DNA from: Cryptomeria japonica
Lineage: Eukaryota > Streptophyta > Pinopsida > Cupressales > Cupressaceae
Assembly: GCF_030272615.1 (NCBI RefSeq)
Contig: NC_081413.1
Span: 559,897,945-559,961,944, forward strand
Reading direction: 5' to 3'
Length of the DNA stretch: 64,000 bases
A program made the position numbers and the translations under genes. Shown piece after piece: positions 12,126 to 25,380 of this stretch. The notes below the pieces were generated by a model, which ran no database searches, was not told the DNA's origin, and worked only from the letters and a program-made list of their open reading frames with translations. Positions within the stretch are counted from its first letter, which is position 1. Every line of letters begins with the position of its first letter.

Positions 12126-12635
12126 TGTGGGCCCCGCAATGTCCCGCAACCAAGTAAAATTCATGAAATTGACAATATGGGTTTTTGAGATACATACCGC
12201 TGCTCCCACGTCGTTCAGTCATCTATAGGTGTGTACACATTCCCCGAGGTGATCTGCCATTAGAATGTTTTCCATCTCTATGCAAGGGTCCTTTTTCTAG
12301 AGCAACAAATTCTCCACTTTAGCTAGTGCAAATGAGCTATTTTCCTTCTCCTTGTCTCCTTTATAGCACTTTGTCAGTGCCTAGATGGATGTGCACCCTC
12401 TTCATCTTATGCTGGTCGTGGTCTTTTGAACCTTCCACTACTTGTCATTTGTGTATCCGACCTCCGATCTTGCATCTGTTTGATCCTATCATTTTCTATC
12501 CTTCTTATCGATCAATTGGCCTATTTTCTGGATGTTTCCAGCCAATTCCTCGAGGGGGCATGCATATGTCATTGTTATTGTCTGGGGCATTTTCATTATC
12601 GTTCTTTGAAACAATGCTTAGAATCACATTGTCTC
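12126..12635. other. Noncoding spacer before the 3' LTR of element A
   Basis: No gene is supported. The last part (gaggggca..., ctttgaaacaa) is collinear with the same position of element D (54800-54905). Confidence 0.6.
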
Positions 12636-12649
12636 AAAGAGGGGCAAAA
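12636..12649 (+). promoter_or_regulatory. Polypurine tract of element A
   Basis: aaagaggggcaaaa abuts the 3' LTR start TGTAGACG, the expected place for second-strand priming. Element D has the same tract at 54905-54918. Confidence 0.85.
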
Positions 12650-14213
12650 TGTAGACGTCTAAAAATGGTCAACGCTTGCGGAGTCATACTTTAACATTTG
12701 CACATTGCCTTATTTTAGGGTTTTTTGTGTCGCATTAACATTTCTTCTATGTTGCACACATGGTCTTTATCATTTGCGAGCATCGAGTCCTTCTTCTGCA
12801 TTCTTCATTTGTCTCACTTTCAAATTTGGTCTTGTCAATAACAATCTTCAGTCATGATTTTGGTCAATCTTATCTTGTCGCATCAATGTCCGTGCTCATT
12901 GAGCATATTTTGACATCATCAATTCTAATCGATGATAGAATTAGGGTTTTGTCCTCTTGTCAATCTTCTCAATTTTGTGATCGATTCATCATCAATCCTT
13001 GTCCTTGTCAATTTTGTCATTTTGTGATCGATTTGTCATCGATCGTGGTCATTTTCAATCTTGTCAATTTTGCGATCGATTCGTCATCGATCCTCGTCCA
13101 TGTCAATTTTGTCATTTTGCGATCGATTTGTCATCGATCATGGTCATTTTCAATCTTATCATTTTGCGATCGATTTGTCATCGATCCTTGTCCTCTTGTC
13201 AATCTCGTCAATTTTGTGATCGATTTGTCATCGATCGTTGTCCTTCTCAATCATGTCAATTTGGATCAATTAGTCTTTATCAATCTTGGTTAATTTGTCA
13301 ACCAATCTCAATTGTTTATCAATCAAATCATTTATCAAGTCAGAATCATGATCAAATCGACCTTATATCAATTATCTTTTGTCAAGACCTAATTGTTGTC
13401 CTTGCATTTCTAATTCATCTTCTAAGGTTTTATGATTTATTCATTTAATCTTGTTTGTCATTTTCCCTCTAGGTTAAATAATTTATTTATTTATCCTAAG
13501 TCTTCTTGTCACAATTAAATATTTATTTAATTGGCTAACTAATTCCTCCCTCTTTTTGTGAATTAATTAATGAATGAAAAATTATTAATTAATTTACCTA
13601 ATTTTCCAATTTCCTAATTTCCAATTCATCTAATTTTCTATTTTCTCCTATTTTTCTAATATTTCCCCTAATTTCATGGGAATGACATTTCAATCTTGTC
13701 ATAATTTGTCATAATTTGTCAATCAATCAATTTTGCATAGCAACCTTGTCAATTTTGTCAATCAATCAATCTTGCATAGAAAGTGTCAATTTTGTCATAA
13801 TTTGTCATATTTATCATTCTTGATTTGAAATTTCCTTTCAAATCTCTTCATGCTAATCTTGTCTTTTCTCCAATTTATCTATAAATTGGATGAATTTCTT
13901 CAATCAGGGCCCCCGATCGATCAATCAATCACGCTTCTAGTATCCTTATGTTGTCTTGTCAATCTTGCTTTCATATTATGCTTATGCACTTGTAGGTGAG
14001 ATCCACAAACAAAGCAATTTGAAGGAGAAAGAAGGACAATGGAGAATTCTTAAGGAGATATCTGCATTTGGTTTGCTTTAGTTTCATTTTGAATATCCTG
14101 TCTTCATGTTTTCTATTGAATGTTTTTAGGATTGTTATCATTGCAATCTAGTTTTGTGATTGAGCTAGTCTAATTTGCTAATTGCTTTGATGGTTTCCAA
14201 ATTCCTATCTATA
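12650..14213 (+). repeat. 3' LTR of element A
   Basis: It begins TGTAGACGTC and ends CTATCTATA, where the 5' LTR has CTATCTACA, a C-to-T loss of the usual CA end. It is collinear with 975-2589. Many differences are C/T or G/A changes, consistent with decay of methylated DNA. Confidence 0.9.
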
Positions 14214-14218
14214 ATGAT
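14214..14218. repeat. Target-site duplication atgat, right copy
   Basis: It matches 970-974 exactly and marks the right boundary of element A. Confidence 0.9.
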
Positions 14219-14236
14219 AATATAATGATTTGATAT

Positions 14237-14347
<111 letters not shown>

Positions 14348-14509
14348 TCCCTCGGGTATTGCCCATGCAAACCCTAACCCTTTTTTTAATTTATAAAATA
14401 AGGCTCACCTTATTTTATATTTTATATTTATTTTCATTTATAGCCACATTTTACCCTAGCCCTAACCAGGGTAGGGTTTCTTCTTTTCTTTTTTGTTGTT
14501 TTCTAGACT

Positions 14510-14800
14510 ATGCAGGGCCGAATGGGTGGTGGCCATGGCAAATGGCCGAGAGAGGCAGTGCTTTGAGGGGGCGACAGTGAGCGGTGAGTGGTGGAGGTCT
14601 CACGTAGGGGAGGAGAGGCGGAGGGAGTGGAGAGTGCCGGCAGCTCCACCCGGACCCCGCTCACTATGGGTTTCCATAGTGGCGCCATCCACTATGGTCG
14701 CCCATAGTGGTGTCCCTTGTGTCGTCCACTGTGGCAGCTTAGGCCGAGCCGACCACTGTGCTTTGCACAGTGGGTTCGGCCCGTGCCCTACCCACTGTTC
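14510..14800. repeat. GC-rich patch with inverted CCACTATGG/CCATAGTGG repeats
   Basis: Several short inverted repeats built from cactatgg and ccatagtg occupy 14650-14720, with related cactgtg words to about 14790. The patch is far more GC-rich than the rest of the solo LTR. Small open frames on both strands here are not conserved and are not counted as genes. Confidence 0.7.
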
Positions 14801-17800
14801 CCCTTTTAAAAAAAAAAAAATAGATTTCATACATTTTTTTTGTTTAAATGCAAATAAAATAAATATATATTTATGTATATATATATATAATATATAATAT
14901 ATGTATTTGTATATATATACACATATGTGTATATATGTATATATATGCAAATATATTTATATAAATATATATTTTAAACAATCAATTTTATTTTATTTAA
15001 CTTTATGAAATGTATGCATTTATACATTGATGCATGCATATAATTTAGTTGCAGGTATATATATGTTTGTATAAATGTAATACTATTACATCCAGGGCTA
15101 TCCCCTTTCCTGCAATTATTCTTTATTTATTTCTGAACAATTAAATAGATTAAATATTTTCTGCAAATCAGATTATTTTATTAATTTCCTTTCTGTTTTA
15201 TACCCTAATTGCCAAGTAGAAATAGTTAGGCTAGGCTTTTCTTTCTACAAAATTAAAGTAATTAACAGAATTAAACAATCTTAACACAGTATCTATTTAA
15301 ATCTAGAAATGTAGAATAAATCTTTGGAGACGACTTTAATAAACTTTAGAATTTTTATTTTCTGCAAGTTAATAAAATGACAGAATTAAATAAAATTTCA
15401 ATAGCACTTTGTTTATCTAGAATTCCTTTAGCTTTAACCATGCAATTAGGATTTAAGTTGAATCATTTAATTTCAAGCAACAAGCATGCAATCTTAAAAT
15501 CATTACTTTATTTCCTTGATTTATTCCATATGCATAAGGGAATGAAATAAATTTATTGCTTTTCCAAAATATTAGCTACTCAACAAATATTAAATTCTGA
15601 AAAGCTAAGGAAACTAAATCCAGATTTATTCATTTCATTTTCTTGCAATATAGAAAATAACCTATTTCATTTCTTTAAATTACATTTAAAAGATGCTATC
15701 GTCATTTTTTCAAATAGGTCTCTCATTTCAAATAGATGCAGACTTTCAAAGAATATTAATTACATTTACAACATTTTTCTGCAACAAATAAATCCAGCCA
15801 TATCTACATGTCCTGATATTTTCTTCTAACAACCTGCAATTAAAACAAAGAGATGACCATGGAGTGCTCACCTCCCAGCCTAGGCTAACTAGTAGCCACC
15901 CTCGAGCTCAGAGAACCAAGCCCTAGACAGGATTACACACATGCAAACACAAGGACAAGGGAAAACACAATCTCAAACACAATCCCAACCCAAGCTACAC
16001 TGCACCACACATTTGTGATGTATTTTCAAGGGTAGTAGTGGACCAAGTACCCTGAGGAGACTGCAAGTATGGTAAAACATATAGCCACCTCATGGCAAAC
16101 CAAATACATCAAGTATAACAACCCCACATTCCTTATGCCCCCCAAGGCATTCATGCCTTATTTCCCTCCTTATGACCCCCAATGCATAAACAAGCCATGC
16201 AGCAAGGGTCGCATAAAATCCCTTGTGATCACTCTCATAATGAGAGTCTCTCACTCGAGGGCTGTCACTTCTACCACCCACAAGACCATCCTCTCTCCCA
16301 AGAGTAGGAGGTCTTGATTACTCCCAAAACACATAAATTGCATAAGCACAAAACACCAAATAAATTTCCAAGGAATACATGCAAGGACAACTAGCCTTTA
16401 ACAAGCAATTCTTTTAATACAACATGCAATAAGAAAGCATTTCAAGAAAGTAAAACCAACCTTAAACTGCCCAAAGGTATGCTAGTTTTGTTGAGGATGA
16501 GCAACCCAATTCCACAAGCCTTTTCTTTCTACCCTCAACAAAATTCTCCAATTCCAAATTGATCTTTCTTTTTTTTCCAAAATTCTTTTGTCTCCAAAAA
16601 TGGGGAGTGGGTGATTACCCACTAATTTTCTAATTCTTGTTTAAGAACCCTTTGTGAGAGTTCTCACAAGTTTCTAAAAACTGAAAAGGAAGGAAAGGTA
16701 AAATGGGAAAGGAAACTCTCATTAAAGGGAAGGTTCACAACTTAGTTCAAGTCTTCTAATTTCAATTTTCGCACAACTTAGAAAAGTCACTTTTTTTAGG
16801 GTGCCTAAAAGGTCACATGGGAGTAGAAACTTGCCTAAAATTATCCCTAACCCTTAGGTATACATTATGGGCTTTAGGAAACCTTATTAAACTACCCCTA
16901 GGTGTCCATTTAACCCTTTTATAACCCCTCTAAAGTTTATTTTTGGGTCAAACTTATGTTGACCATCCCAAAGATTCTTTACCCAAGGCATTTATGGAAT
17001 CTCATTACATTAATTGAAAAAGCTATAGTTAAACAATTCCCTCCAAGAGACAAATTTAAAAACTCAAACATAAATCCACACATGTGTCAAGTGACACAAA
17101 GAAAATACTTTTACAAGATTATACATGAAATCGTGTCTCTTGTTGGATTTAAATAAATCAATTGCATAACATTTAACACACATGCATCATTTACTATTAC
17201 AAATAAAATACGACAGAAACGGGGTGTTGTCTCTCCAAATAGACAAACCCTGGTTTTACGAACATACATAGGTCTAGGTTTGGTTCTCTGTAATATTTCC
17301 ATGGTCACATGGATAACTTCCTGTGCATTTCAATTACACATTAGTAACTTCAAATAACCTCATATAATATAAAGCACAAGAATAATAATACACATCAAAC
17401 ACTTGCATACAATTTACATTTGAATAATTTAATACATCTTATATCCAAGTAATTTCACATAAGCAATTATCCTAATTCTCATAGTTTTGATGCACACATA
17501 AAACATACATCCTATTTCTATCATCATTAGTAAAGTCCTGCAAATCCAATAACGACATATATCATCACAAATTCTTCCTATTCAAAAATCATGTAGGGTT
17601 CTATACCATAAAGAATATAAATAAAGCATCAACATTCATCAATGTTATCCAATCATGGAATCATATAAGTTCTACATCCAGACATAGCTGACATATGTTA
17701 AATCAAGATTATCCAATCAATGGATCTTTTAGGATTTGAAATTTATACACATCAAAATGTACACCACAAGGTGCAATAACTCTATAACTTGGTTCAATTA

Positions 17801-17920
17801 CTTTTCTCACCAATCTATCTGTCTAACACAGTCCATTCTATTGAATTATAAAACATTTATTAATAGGGTCAAACATAGTCAACTAAGTTAATCAAAGCTT
17901 GGTTTGGGGAAGGCCTTACA
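14801..17920. other. Right arm of the 4.5-kb solo LTR, noncoding
   Basis: AT-rich DNA with a second short TA-rich patch (14870-14990). No coding frame, primer site or polypurine tract is supported. Confidence 0.6.
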
Positions 17921-17938
17921 GATGTCGAGCACATACTT

Positions 17939-18304
17939 TCAGTTCACCTCTTGGAGGGGCAGCACCCCTAATTCACCTCTCAAATAGGTAAATATAGCCT
18001 TTGGTAGAGGCTTGGTGAATATGTCTGCTAACTGCTCCTTACTGGAAACATGTTCCAATACAACCTCCTTGTTCTGAACCTTCTCCCTCAAGAAATGATA
18101 CTTGAGCTCAAAGTGCTTGGTTCTAGCATGGAAAACTTGATTCTTGGAAATGTTAATTGCACTTGTATTGTCACAAAATATGCTTACCGGTTCAGATACA
18201 GGAACTTTGAAGCCATTCAATGCATGCTTCATCCAAATAGTCTGGGTGCAGTTCATAAACGATGCAACATACTCTGCTTCTGTTGTAGACTGAGAGATAC
18301 AACT
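17939..18304 (-). pseudogene. Copia RNase H segment of element G
   Basis: The minus-strand frame ends at 17939 and carries the Copia RNase H hallmark SIFCDNTSAINISKN, followed by HARTKHFELKYHF and LADIFTKPLP near the C-terminus. It is in the same frame as the reverse transcriptase upstream, from which it is separated by a stop near 18300. The active-site Asp of CDN is kept. Its role would be removal of the RNA template during reverse transcription. Confidence 0.9.
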
Positions 18305-19402
18305 CTATTTTTTACTCATCCATGAGACTAGTCTACCACCGAGAAAGAATGCACCACCAGTTGTGCTCTTCCGGTCATCTACATTACCAGCCCAATCAAC
18401 ATCTGTGAACACTTTCAGGTTGAAATCATTATTGTATGGATACCATAACCCATAATCAATAGTTCCCTTCAGATATCTAAGAATTTTCTTGACTGCTACC
18501 AAGTGGGATTCTCTTGGGCTTTGCTGAAACCGAGCGGTAATACCCACTGCATGTGCAATATCTGGTTTGCTATGCGCTACATAATGCAACTTACCAATCA
18601 TTGATCGGAAATCCTTCTCATTTACCACCGCTGAGTCATCTTCTTTTGATAGCTTACAACCGGTCACCATTGGTGTACCAACCGGTTTATTGTCTTCCAT
18701 GCCAAAGGTCTTCAACACCTCTTTGACATACTTAGACTGAGTAATAAAGATTCCATCTTTCATTTGCTGAATCTGCAGTCCAATGAAGAACTTAATTTCC
18801 CCTATGAGTGACATCTCAAACTCCTTTTTCATCTCATCTACAAAATCATGACTCATCTTGTCATCTCCTCCAAAGATGATGTCATCAACAAATACTTCAC
18901 AGATAAGAATCTGATCTCCTTCAGATTTCAAGTAGATATTGCTATCTTCACTTGTTCTTTCAAATCCAATCTTCACAAGATGTGAGTGCAAGCATTCATA
19001 CCATTCTCTAGGTGTTTTCTTTAGTCCATACAAGGCTTTATGTATCCTACACACCATGTCACTATCTTCTGATAGGGAAAACCCATTTGGTTGCTCTATA
19101 TACACCTCCTCTTCAAGTATTCCATTTAGGAATGCAGATTTTACATCCATTTGGTATACCTTGAATCCTTTAAAAGCTGCATATGCAAGAAACATACACA
19201 CTCCTTCCAATCTTGCTACTGGAGAAAAGGTTTCTCCATAGTCTTCTCCTTCTTCTTAGGCATATCCTTTACACACTAGTCTGGCTTTGTTCCTTACCAT
19301 TGTGCCATCTTCATTTAGCTTGTTTCTGAAAACCCATTTGGTTCCAATCACATTTTTATGCTCCGGTCTAGGTACCAAAGACCATGTACCATTCTTCTCT
19401 AT
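18305..19402 (-). pseudogene. Copia reverse transcriptase of element G
   Basis: The frame contains [13 protein letters not shown] (first catalytic Asp), [24 protein letters not shown] and FVDDIIFGG, which is the catalytic YVDD motif with Phe in place of Tyr, followed by the thumb and connection region to [14 protein letters not shown]. An in-frame stop near 19255 splits off the N-terminal end. The frame is shared with integrase (19403-20782). Priming would be from the initiator-Met-type site at 22088. Confidence 0.92.
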
Positions 19403-20782
19403 CTAGTCAAGTTCCTCCTCCATTGCCTTGATCCAATCTTCATATTTATGTGTCTCTTTGAATGATTTAGGCTCAAATTTAGAGATCATACATGAGCTTT
19501 CTCTAACCTTTCTTCTTGTAAGAATTCCTGCATCTTCGTCTCCTATGATCTGCTTTGGATCATGATTGAGTTTGACATACTTAGGCATGTTCTTAACAAA
19601 TTCTTCTTGCTTTTCTTCTTCATCCTCATCTTCATCAGCATCAGCATCCACTGATGTAGGAACACAATTACTGGTACTGGGCTGATTTGCAACCGGTTCC
19701 CAGAAGGTTACAACTTGTTCATCTCTTACTTGCTTACTATCGGTTTCCTCAGGTTTTCCAGAGTTTTCATCAACTCTAACATTGATGCTTTCAACAATTC
19801 TTCGAGTCCTATTGTTGAAACATTTGAGAGCTTTACTCTTGGTGGAATATCCTAGGAATATTTCTTCATCACATTTTGCATCGAACTTGCTTTGATGTTC
19901 ACTCCTCTTGATATAACATTTGCTACCAAACATTCTAAAGTAGCTCACCACTGGTGTCTTACTAGTCCAATATTCATAAGGAGTCTTATCCTTTCCTTTC
20001 TTGATGAGTACCCAGTTCATTGTGTACACTGTAGTGCTCACCGCTTCTTTCCAAAAGGTGTGAGCAACTTTTCCTTGGATCAACATAGTTCTAGCCGCTT
20101 TAACCACAGTCTGGTTGTTTCTCTCTGCTAAGCCATTCTGTTGTGGAGTCTGGGGGGCAGACAGTTGCCTCTTGATGTCGTTCTCTTCACAATATTTGTT
20201 GAATTCACCGAAAGTGAACTCTCCTCCTTGATCAATTCTAAGGAATTTGATTCTTCTAGCACTTTCCTTTTCTACCAGTGCTCTGAAAGCTTTTAAATTT
20301 CCAAAAGCTTCAAACTTGTCCTTCAAGAATGTGACCCACATCATTCTTGAGAAATCATCTATAAGAATCATAAAATACCTATCTCCCTACACACTCCTAG
20401 TTTTCATAGGACCACACAAATCAGTATGCACAAGATCAAGTAAGTTGTCAGTTGTGAAATATTTACCTTTGAAGGTTGAGGAAGACATTTTCCCTAGTTG
20501 ACATTCTCTGCACAAAGGATTTTCTGGTTTGCTCAGCATCGGCAGTCCTTTGACTGCCTTGATCTTACTCGCCTTCGCAATGTTATCAAAGTTTATATGG
20601 CAGAGTCTCCTATGCCATATCCAGCTATCATCAAACTTAGCCATAAGATATGCACTTATATTTGCATTTAGTTGAAATAAGTTACCTTTGGTTTCCATAT
20701 CGGTGGTCATCAAATCACCATTATTTCCTTTGATTTTGCACACTCTATTTTTGAATTCCAGAGTGAGTCCACTGTCATTCAA
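19403..20782 (-). pseudogene. Copia integrase of element G
   Basis: The N-terminal zinc-binding part shows WHRRLCHIN and CRECQLGK. The catalytic core shows LIDDFSRMMW (first Asp), RIDQGGEF (second Asp) and QQNGLAERNNQT (Glu), so the D-D-E set is visible. A stop at about 20384 separates the zinc domain from the core. A one-base indel at about 20780 puts this frame out of register with Gag-protease. The acidic linker EDEDEEEKQEE near 19620 leads towards the reverse transcriptase. Confidence 0.9.
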
Positions 20783-22029
20783 CTGGCAACACTCAATAGA
20801 TTGTGTCTAAGACCTTCCACCCAATACACATTTTCAGCACTTCTCTTTCCATTTAGAGAGATAGACCCTCTTCCTTTGACCATACATGGTGCATCATTAC
20901 CAAAGAGAACCACACCACCATCGTACTCTTCCAAAGATAGAAACTTGCTCCAGTCACCAGTCATATGGTGAGAACAACCACTGTCAATAATCCACTCATT
21001 GGAATTATCAAAGCGAGAGACAAGAGCCTTCTTGTCTGACACATCTTCCTTTACTACAACAAACACACTATCTTCATTCTCTTCATCTTCTAATTCCTCA
21101 TCTGTGACACCTTCATCAACTGTAACAAAATAGTTTCTCTGGTTTCCTCCTTTGAATTTCTTGAACCTCTCTGGTTTGTCCTTGTTGTCACCATTAAGAT
21201 AGTTTATAGCAATATGTCCTATCTGGTTACAAGAAAAGCATTTCAAAGGGAGCTTACCTCTGTATTTACTAGTTCCTTTAGGAAGTTTCTTGGCAAGAAG
21301 AGCTTCAAATTCCATCAGGATCTCCTCATCATCCATTTCTCTACTCTGTCTTGGTTCACCACTGGTGCTTGCTTCTTTTCCTTTTCTGGATGGTACAGCA
21401 GAAGCTCTAAAAGCTGATTCAGTCTTTTGAACATTGCCATCAAAACTATTTAGCTCATAGGTTGTCAACTTTGCAATGATGGAGTCTAGGGATACCTTAG
21501 TCTTATCTATTGATCACAGCTCCCGAATAGTAGCAACCCTTATTGCATAGACTGGTAATAAGGATCTCAAAACTTTGCTTACAATAGTGGAATCTTCCAT
21601 TTTACCACTTGCACTCTTGATATCTCCAACAACAGTTTTGATTCTTATTCCATACTATTGAATGGTCTCACCTTCAACCATCTGCATGTCTTCAAACTTC
21701 CCTCTAAGGCTTTCTTCCTTAGCTTGTTTTACATGCTCATCACCGCCATATATGTTCTAAAGAGTGTCCCATACTTCTTTGGGATTATCTTTATCCTGGA
21801 CATCAATAAACTCAATGTCAAATAAGTTGTTGATTAGGGCTTCCATGACTTGCCCATTCTCTTGTATCTCTCTCTTTTGATCATCGGTGAGAGTACCAGT
21901 AGGAATAACAAAAGCATTCTCAACATAGCTCCAGTGTGGAGCACCCATGCTTTTGATGTAAATCTTCATTCTGTCCTTCCATATTTTAAAGTTATCTTTG
22001 TTGAACTTTGGACCTTCCCTCTTCATCAT
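20779..22029 (-). pseudogene. Copia Gag and protease of element G
   Basis: The reading starts at 22029 with a Gag N-terminus rich in FKIWKDRMKIYIKSMG, typical of Copia Gag. Stops lie between 21757 and 21468. The zinc knuckle reads CFSCNQIGHIAINY, so its last Cys is lost. An acidic spacer follows (EDEENEDSVFVV). The protease active site is IIDSGCSHHMTG at about 20970-21000. The frame ends where NLLSVAS breaks into the next frame. The protein would form the particle and process the polyprotein. Confidence 0.88.
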
Positions 22030-22087
22030 TACAATAGGATCTTTCCCTCAAGCGGTTAAGCTTACAACATAGAGGACCTAGAGGACA

Positions 22088-22098
22088 CTCTGATACCA
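22088..22098 (-). promoter_or_regulatory. Primer-binding site of element G, initiator tRNA-Met type
   Basis: Minus-strand TGGTATCAGAG lies two bases from the LTR end, the usual Copia primer site complementary to initiator tRNA-Met. Confidence 0.85.
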
Positions 22099-22100
22099 AT

Positions 22101-23658
22101 TGATAACTCAATAATGAAGAGTAAGTACCAAACCGATACTGAGTGGGGGGTGAATTAGTATAGTCACAAAAATGTTTCCCGAACCGGTTTGACTGCAAAC
22201 ACTGCAAATGACTGTTAGACAGTAACACTGGTCTGAAACAGAGTGCAACTGCTAAAGCTAAGAATGACTGAGACAAGAATTAACTAGTTAATCACTTAGA
22301 TTTCCACTCAACTTAATACTACACTTCCATTTCACCCTTATGCATGAACAGGTAATCTATCATCAGAAATATAATAACAACTAACACAACATGATTTACC
22401 TTCAGACACAAATCACTTAAACCATCACATGAAAAACACTACATATGACACAGATTTTTCACGTGGAAACCCAACTGGGAAAAACCACGATGGGGATGAA
22501 TACCCACAAGCTACTTTTGAACTCTTTAGAAGTCCGCTCTGTTAGGATTCTAGTCCGATTAAAGACTATTACAACAGGTTTTGCTAGGAACCGATCCTGT
22601 TAGAGATCACCTGATTAAGGGATGGCTAAATACCCAGTTAAGGGTTAAACCCTATTAGAGGTTACCTTGTTAGAAGATTTCAAGAACTCAATGAGTTTGA
22701 GTCACCCTGTTAAAGGATTTATAGCAAGCTGGTTAAAGCTACCTAGTTAAGGGATTTTCCAACTGTTGAAGTGGTTAAAGATGAACAAGTATTGCAATGG
22801 TCTGATAATAGCACTCAATGCCTAATGCAGATCCACTTAAGTTCCTTACTTTTGCACACACACTATGCAGGTATCATACCTCTTATTCGGTCTAGCAAGA
22901 ATCAAGTATATTTTTACTTAGATACCCACACACCATTTGCCAACAACCTCATTATGAAACACAACATCGACCTTATAGGAAAATAGATAGGTCAGTAGAA
23001 TAAACCCTAAACATTTAGGTTAAGCAATTGATTGGTTGAATCCTGACCATTGAACACCTTGCATTTGAATACAACGGTCTTGAACAGATCTCAAGACATT
23101 CTCCATCATTCATTCTTCACTGCTTCATGGAGGCGAAAACCCATCATGCATTCTCCATCGTTTATAGGGACTTCGCGCATTCCCGAGGTAGATATGACTA
23201 ATCTCCTTCATGCAAGATCCTGCACGCACACAAGGCTGATGTGGCAACATGATCTGATCTCCATTACAAGGCTAACTCATCACATGATGTCATCAGTTGA
23301 ATCACACAGGCTTGGAACGCTTCAACCAGAAACCCTTAAGCTAAGACTACCAACCGGTAGTCATACCATATATTGCCTTAATATAAAACATTCCATATGT
23401 TAGTTCATTCCATCATACCGGCTTACTTGGACAAACATACTGCTTCACCTATTGCTCATATACCAATTTATACGATTATACTAGTTCTCTTTGCCAGCTG
23501 CTTAGCTTCAATATACCTGTTCACTTCTTTGCACATATACTGGTTCACCACATTATACCGGTTCACTTTCCAGCACATTGTCGGTTCACTCTCCAACATA
23601 TTGACATCGATGACAACATAATATCATCATGTCAATATACTCTCCACAAATGCCAACA
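22101..23658 (-). repeat. 5' LTR of Copia element G
   Basis: On the minus strand it begins TGTTGGCATT and ends at GAGTTATCA, 1558 bp in all, just before the primer site. It contains ccggt-rich words also seen in the LTRs of element C. The flanking base run gtgat (23659-23663) would be the target duplication, but its partner lies outside the window. Confidence 0.8.
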
Positions 23659-24203
23659 GTGATGAGGTATAGCAAGGTTTGAGATGTGTTATAATCCAAG
23701 CTACCTAGTAATGAGAGGATGCACTCATAAACTAGTTTTAACCTATCTAGATGTGTAGAAATTCCTCTTAGGATGATTGATCCTAGATGTAGAGACACCC
23801 TAAAAATGATTTGTTGGTTTGTTTAAGCAATATCTAAAAGGACTAAGGACAAGACCTCTTTGTGTTGAGATTTGAGTGAATTTGTTATGTTTGGATGTGA
23901 AAGTGGATAGGATATTTGTCTCAATAAAATTATTCCATTATGAAGGGGGTTTCTACTTCTTCCTCTCTTACAGGGGTTGGTGGTTCCTCTCGAGCTTCGT
24001 TGTATGTGATACAAATTTTAGGAAAGAAAGCAGGATTGATATTTGCCCCTTTGTTCTTTCGATAATCAAAAGCTCTATATTGAGTGAAAGATCTATTTAT
24101 CAAAGGTTCTTTGTCAAATTTTTTGGATTTGCCCTGAAGATACAAGCGCATATATTGGCATTCTGGTGCATTTTGTATGACCGGTGAATGATATGGTTGT
24201 CAT
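23659..24203. other. Unassigned noncoding DNA
   Basis: Small open frames on both strands (for example 23876-24187) have no recognisable motif. I see nothing supportable here. Confidence 0.5.
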
Positions 24204-25380
24204 TGTTGGCAACATCATCTCCCAAGTCTTCACAGTCTATCGACAATAAGTAGACTGGTATACAAAGGTTAACCAACTAAGCAATATGTAGATAGGCTCA
24301 GCAGTGAGTAGATCAACACACAGGAGGTCAACCGGAAAGCAATGAGTAGACCGACACAGAAGAGGTCAACCGACTAAGCAGTAAAAAGATCGGTATACAG
24401 AAGGTAATCGGCTAGGTAGATTTTGATCAGTACAACGCTAGAGTCTGTAACTGATAGACTTGGTAACGTTCAGGTAACATCTAGTTAAACTGATAGTCTT
24501 CTCCAGTCAACCGACAGACTTGTCGGCATGAACGACTGTTTTGATAGAGATTCCTGCAATAATTTCTGGAGACTGATTTATGGTGCGGTAACAAAATTTT
24601 GAATCTGATGTTTTGGAGGAAAAGTTGGCGACAGATCCAAAGGGTAATAAATTCACATAATTCATTTTGATGATGTTGTTGTTCATGTGTAAAGTGAAAA
24701 TATGAAAGTGAACATAGGGGAAGTTGAATAGAGTGCATAGCCGAGTGATAGAGGATGGACAGAGTGTAGAGCCAAGGATCAGTAAATTGGTAGAGTGCGG
24801 ATTCGAAGGTATATTAAAAAAAACTAGTGTTGTGTAGAGCAGACACAACCAATGCTGATATAGTATGATTTTAATTGTGATTTGATTATGCTATCAGTAG
24901 TCACTCCAGAAGATCATCTTTATGTTGTTTTCTAACCATTGCAACTAAAATCTCTTGATAGGGTGGACTTTAACAGGTCCCATTGTAAAAATCCCTTAAC
25001 CGGTGTCATCTTAATTGATGATCCTAAGACCTTTAACAAGGGTAAAGGCACTGAGAGGCCTTAATCAAAATACCTTAATTGGGTGGCACCTAATAGTGTC
25101 TTTGTAATCTCCTAACAGGGATGGCTCCTCACCGGGCATACTCTAGAAGAGTATAAATTTTGTGAGTTCCCACTCACATCATGGTTTTCTCCGATTTGGG
25201 TTTCCACGAGATAAATCTTGGTGTCACTGTGTATCTTTTCGTGCATGCATATTCTTCTACAGTAATTATTTATATTGATGAATGTTAAGTTATTGCAAAC
25301 TTAAGTTAAAAGTTTTAATTGAGCAAAATCGGTATAGTGCTGATTCAACCCTCCCCTCTCAACACTAGTTGGGACTAACA
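24204..25380 (+). repeat. Copia-type LTR remnant or solo LTR
   Basis: It starts TGTTGGCAACATC and ends near GGGACTAACA. The order of landmarks is that of the LTR of element C: ccttaacc/accggt words, a 'gagttcccactcacatcatgg' type segment (shortened here), 'gatttgggtttccac', and a C-rich caaccctcccctctcaacac run before the end. No primer site follows and I find no matching target duplication. A 24230-24430 stretch has repeats of agtagaccgacacag and aaggtcaaccg words. Confidence 0.6.

Larger units (their letters stand above)
975..14213 (+). mobile_element. Non-autonomous LTR retrotransposon A with antisense PMD gene
   Basis: A complete 13.2-kb LTR element has LTRs at 975-2589 and 12650-14213, an atgat duplication, a tRNA-Trp-type primer site at 2595 and a polypurine tract at 12636. 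The interior carries a long P/Q/S-rich sense frame (4684-7518), tandem arrays and an antisense plant mobile domain frame (10189-11766). I find no protease, reverse transcriptase, RNase H or integrase, so it would need enzymes in trans. Extra, sometimes antisense, reading frames between pol and the 3' LTR are known from the Tat/Ogre branch of plant Ty3/Gypsy elements. That affiliation is inferred here, since no pol domain is available to place it. Confidence 0.85.

Noticed and set aside
23876-24187. Possible 103-codon gene with hydrophobic parts
   Set aside because: Overlapping frames are open on both strands, there is no recognisable domain and no support for expression.
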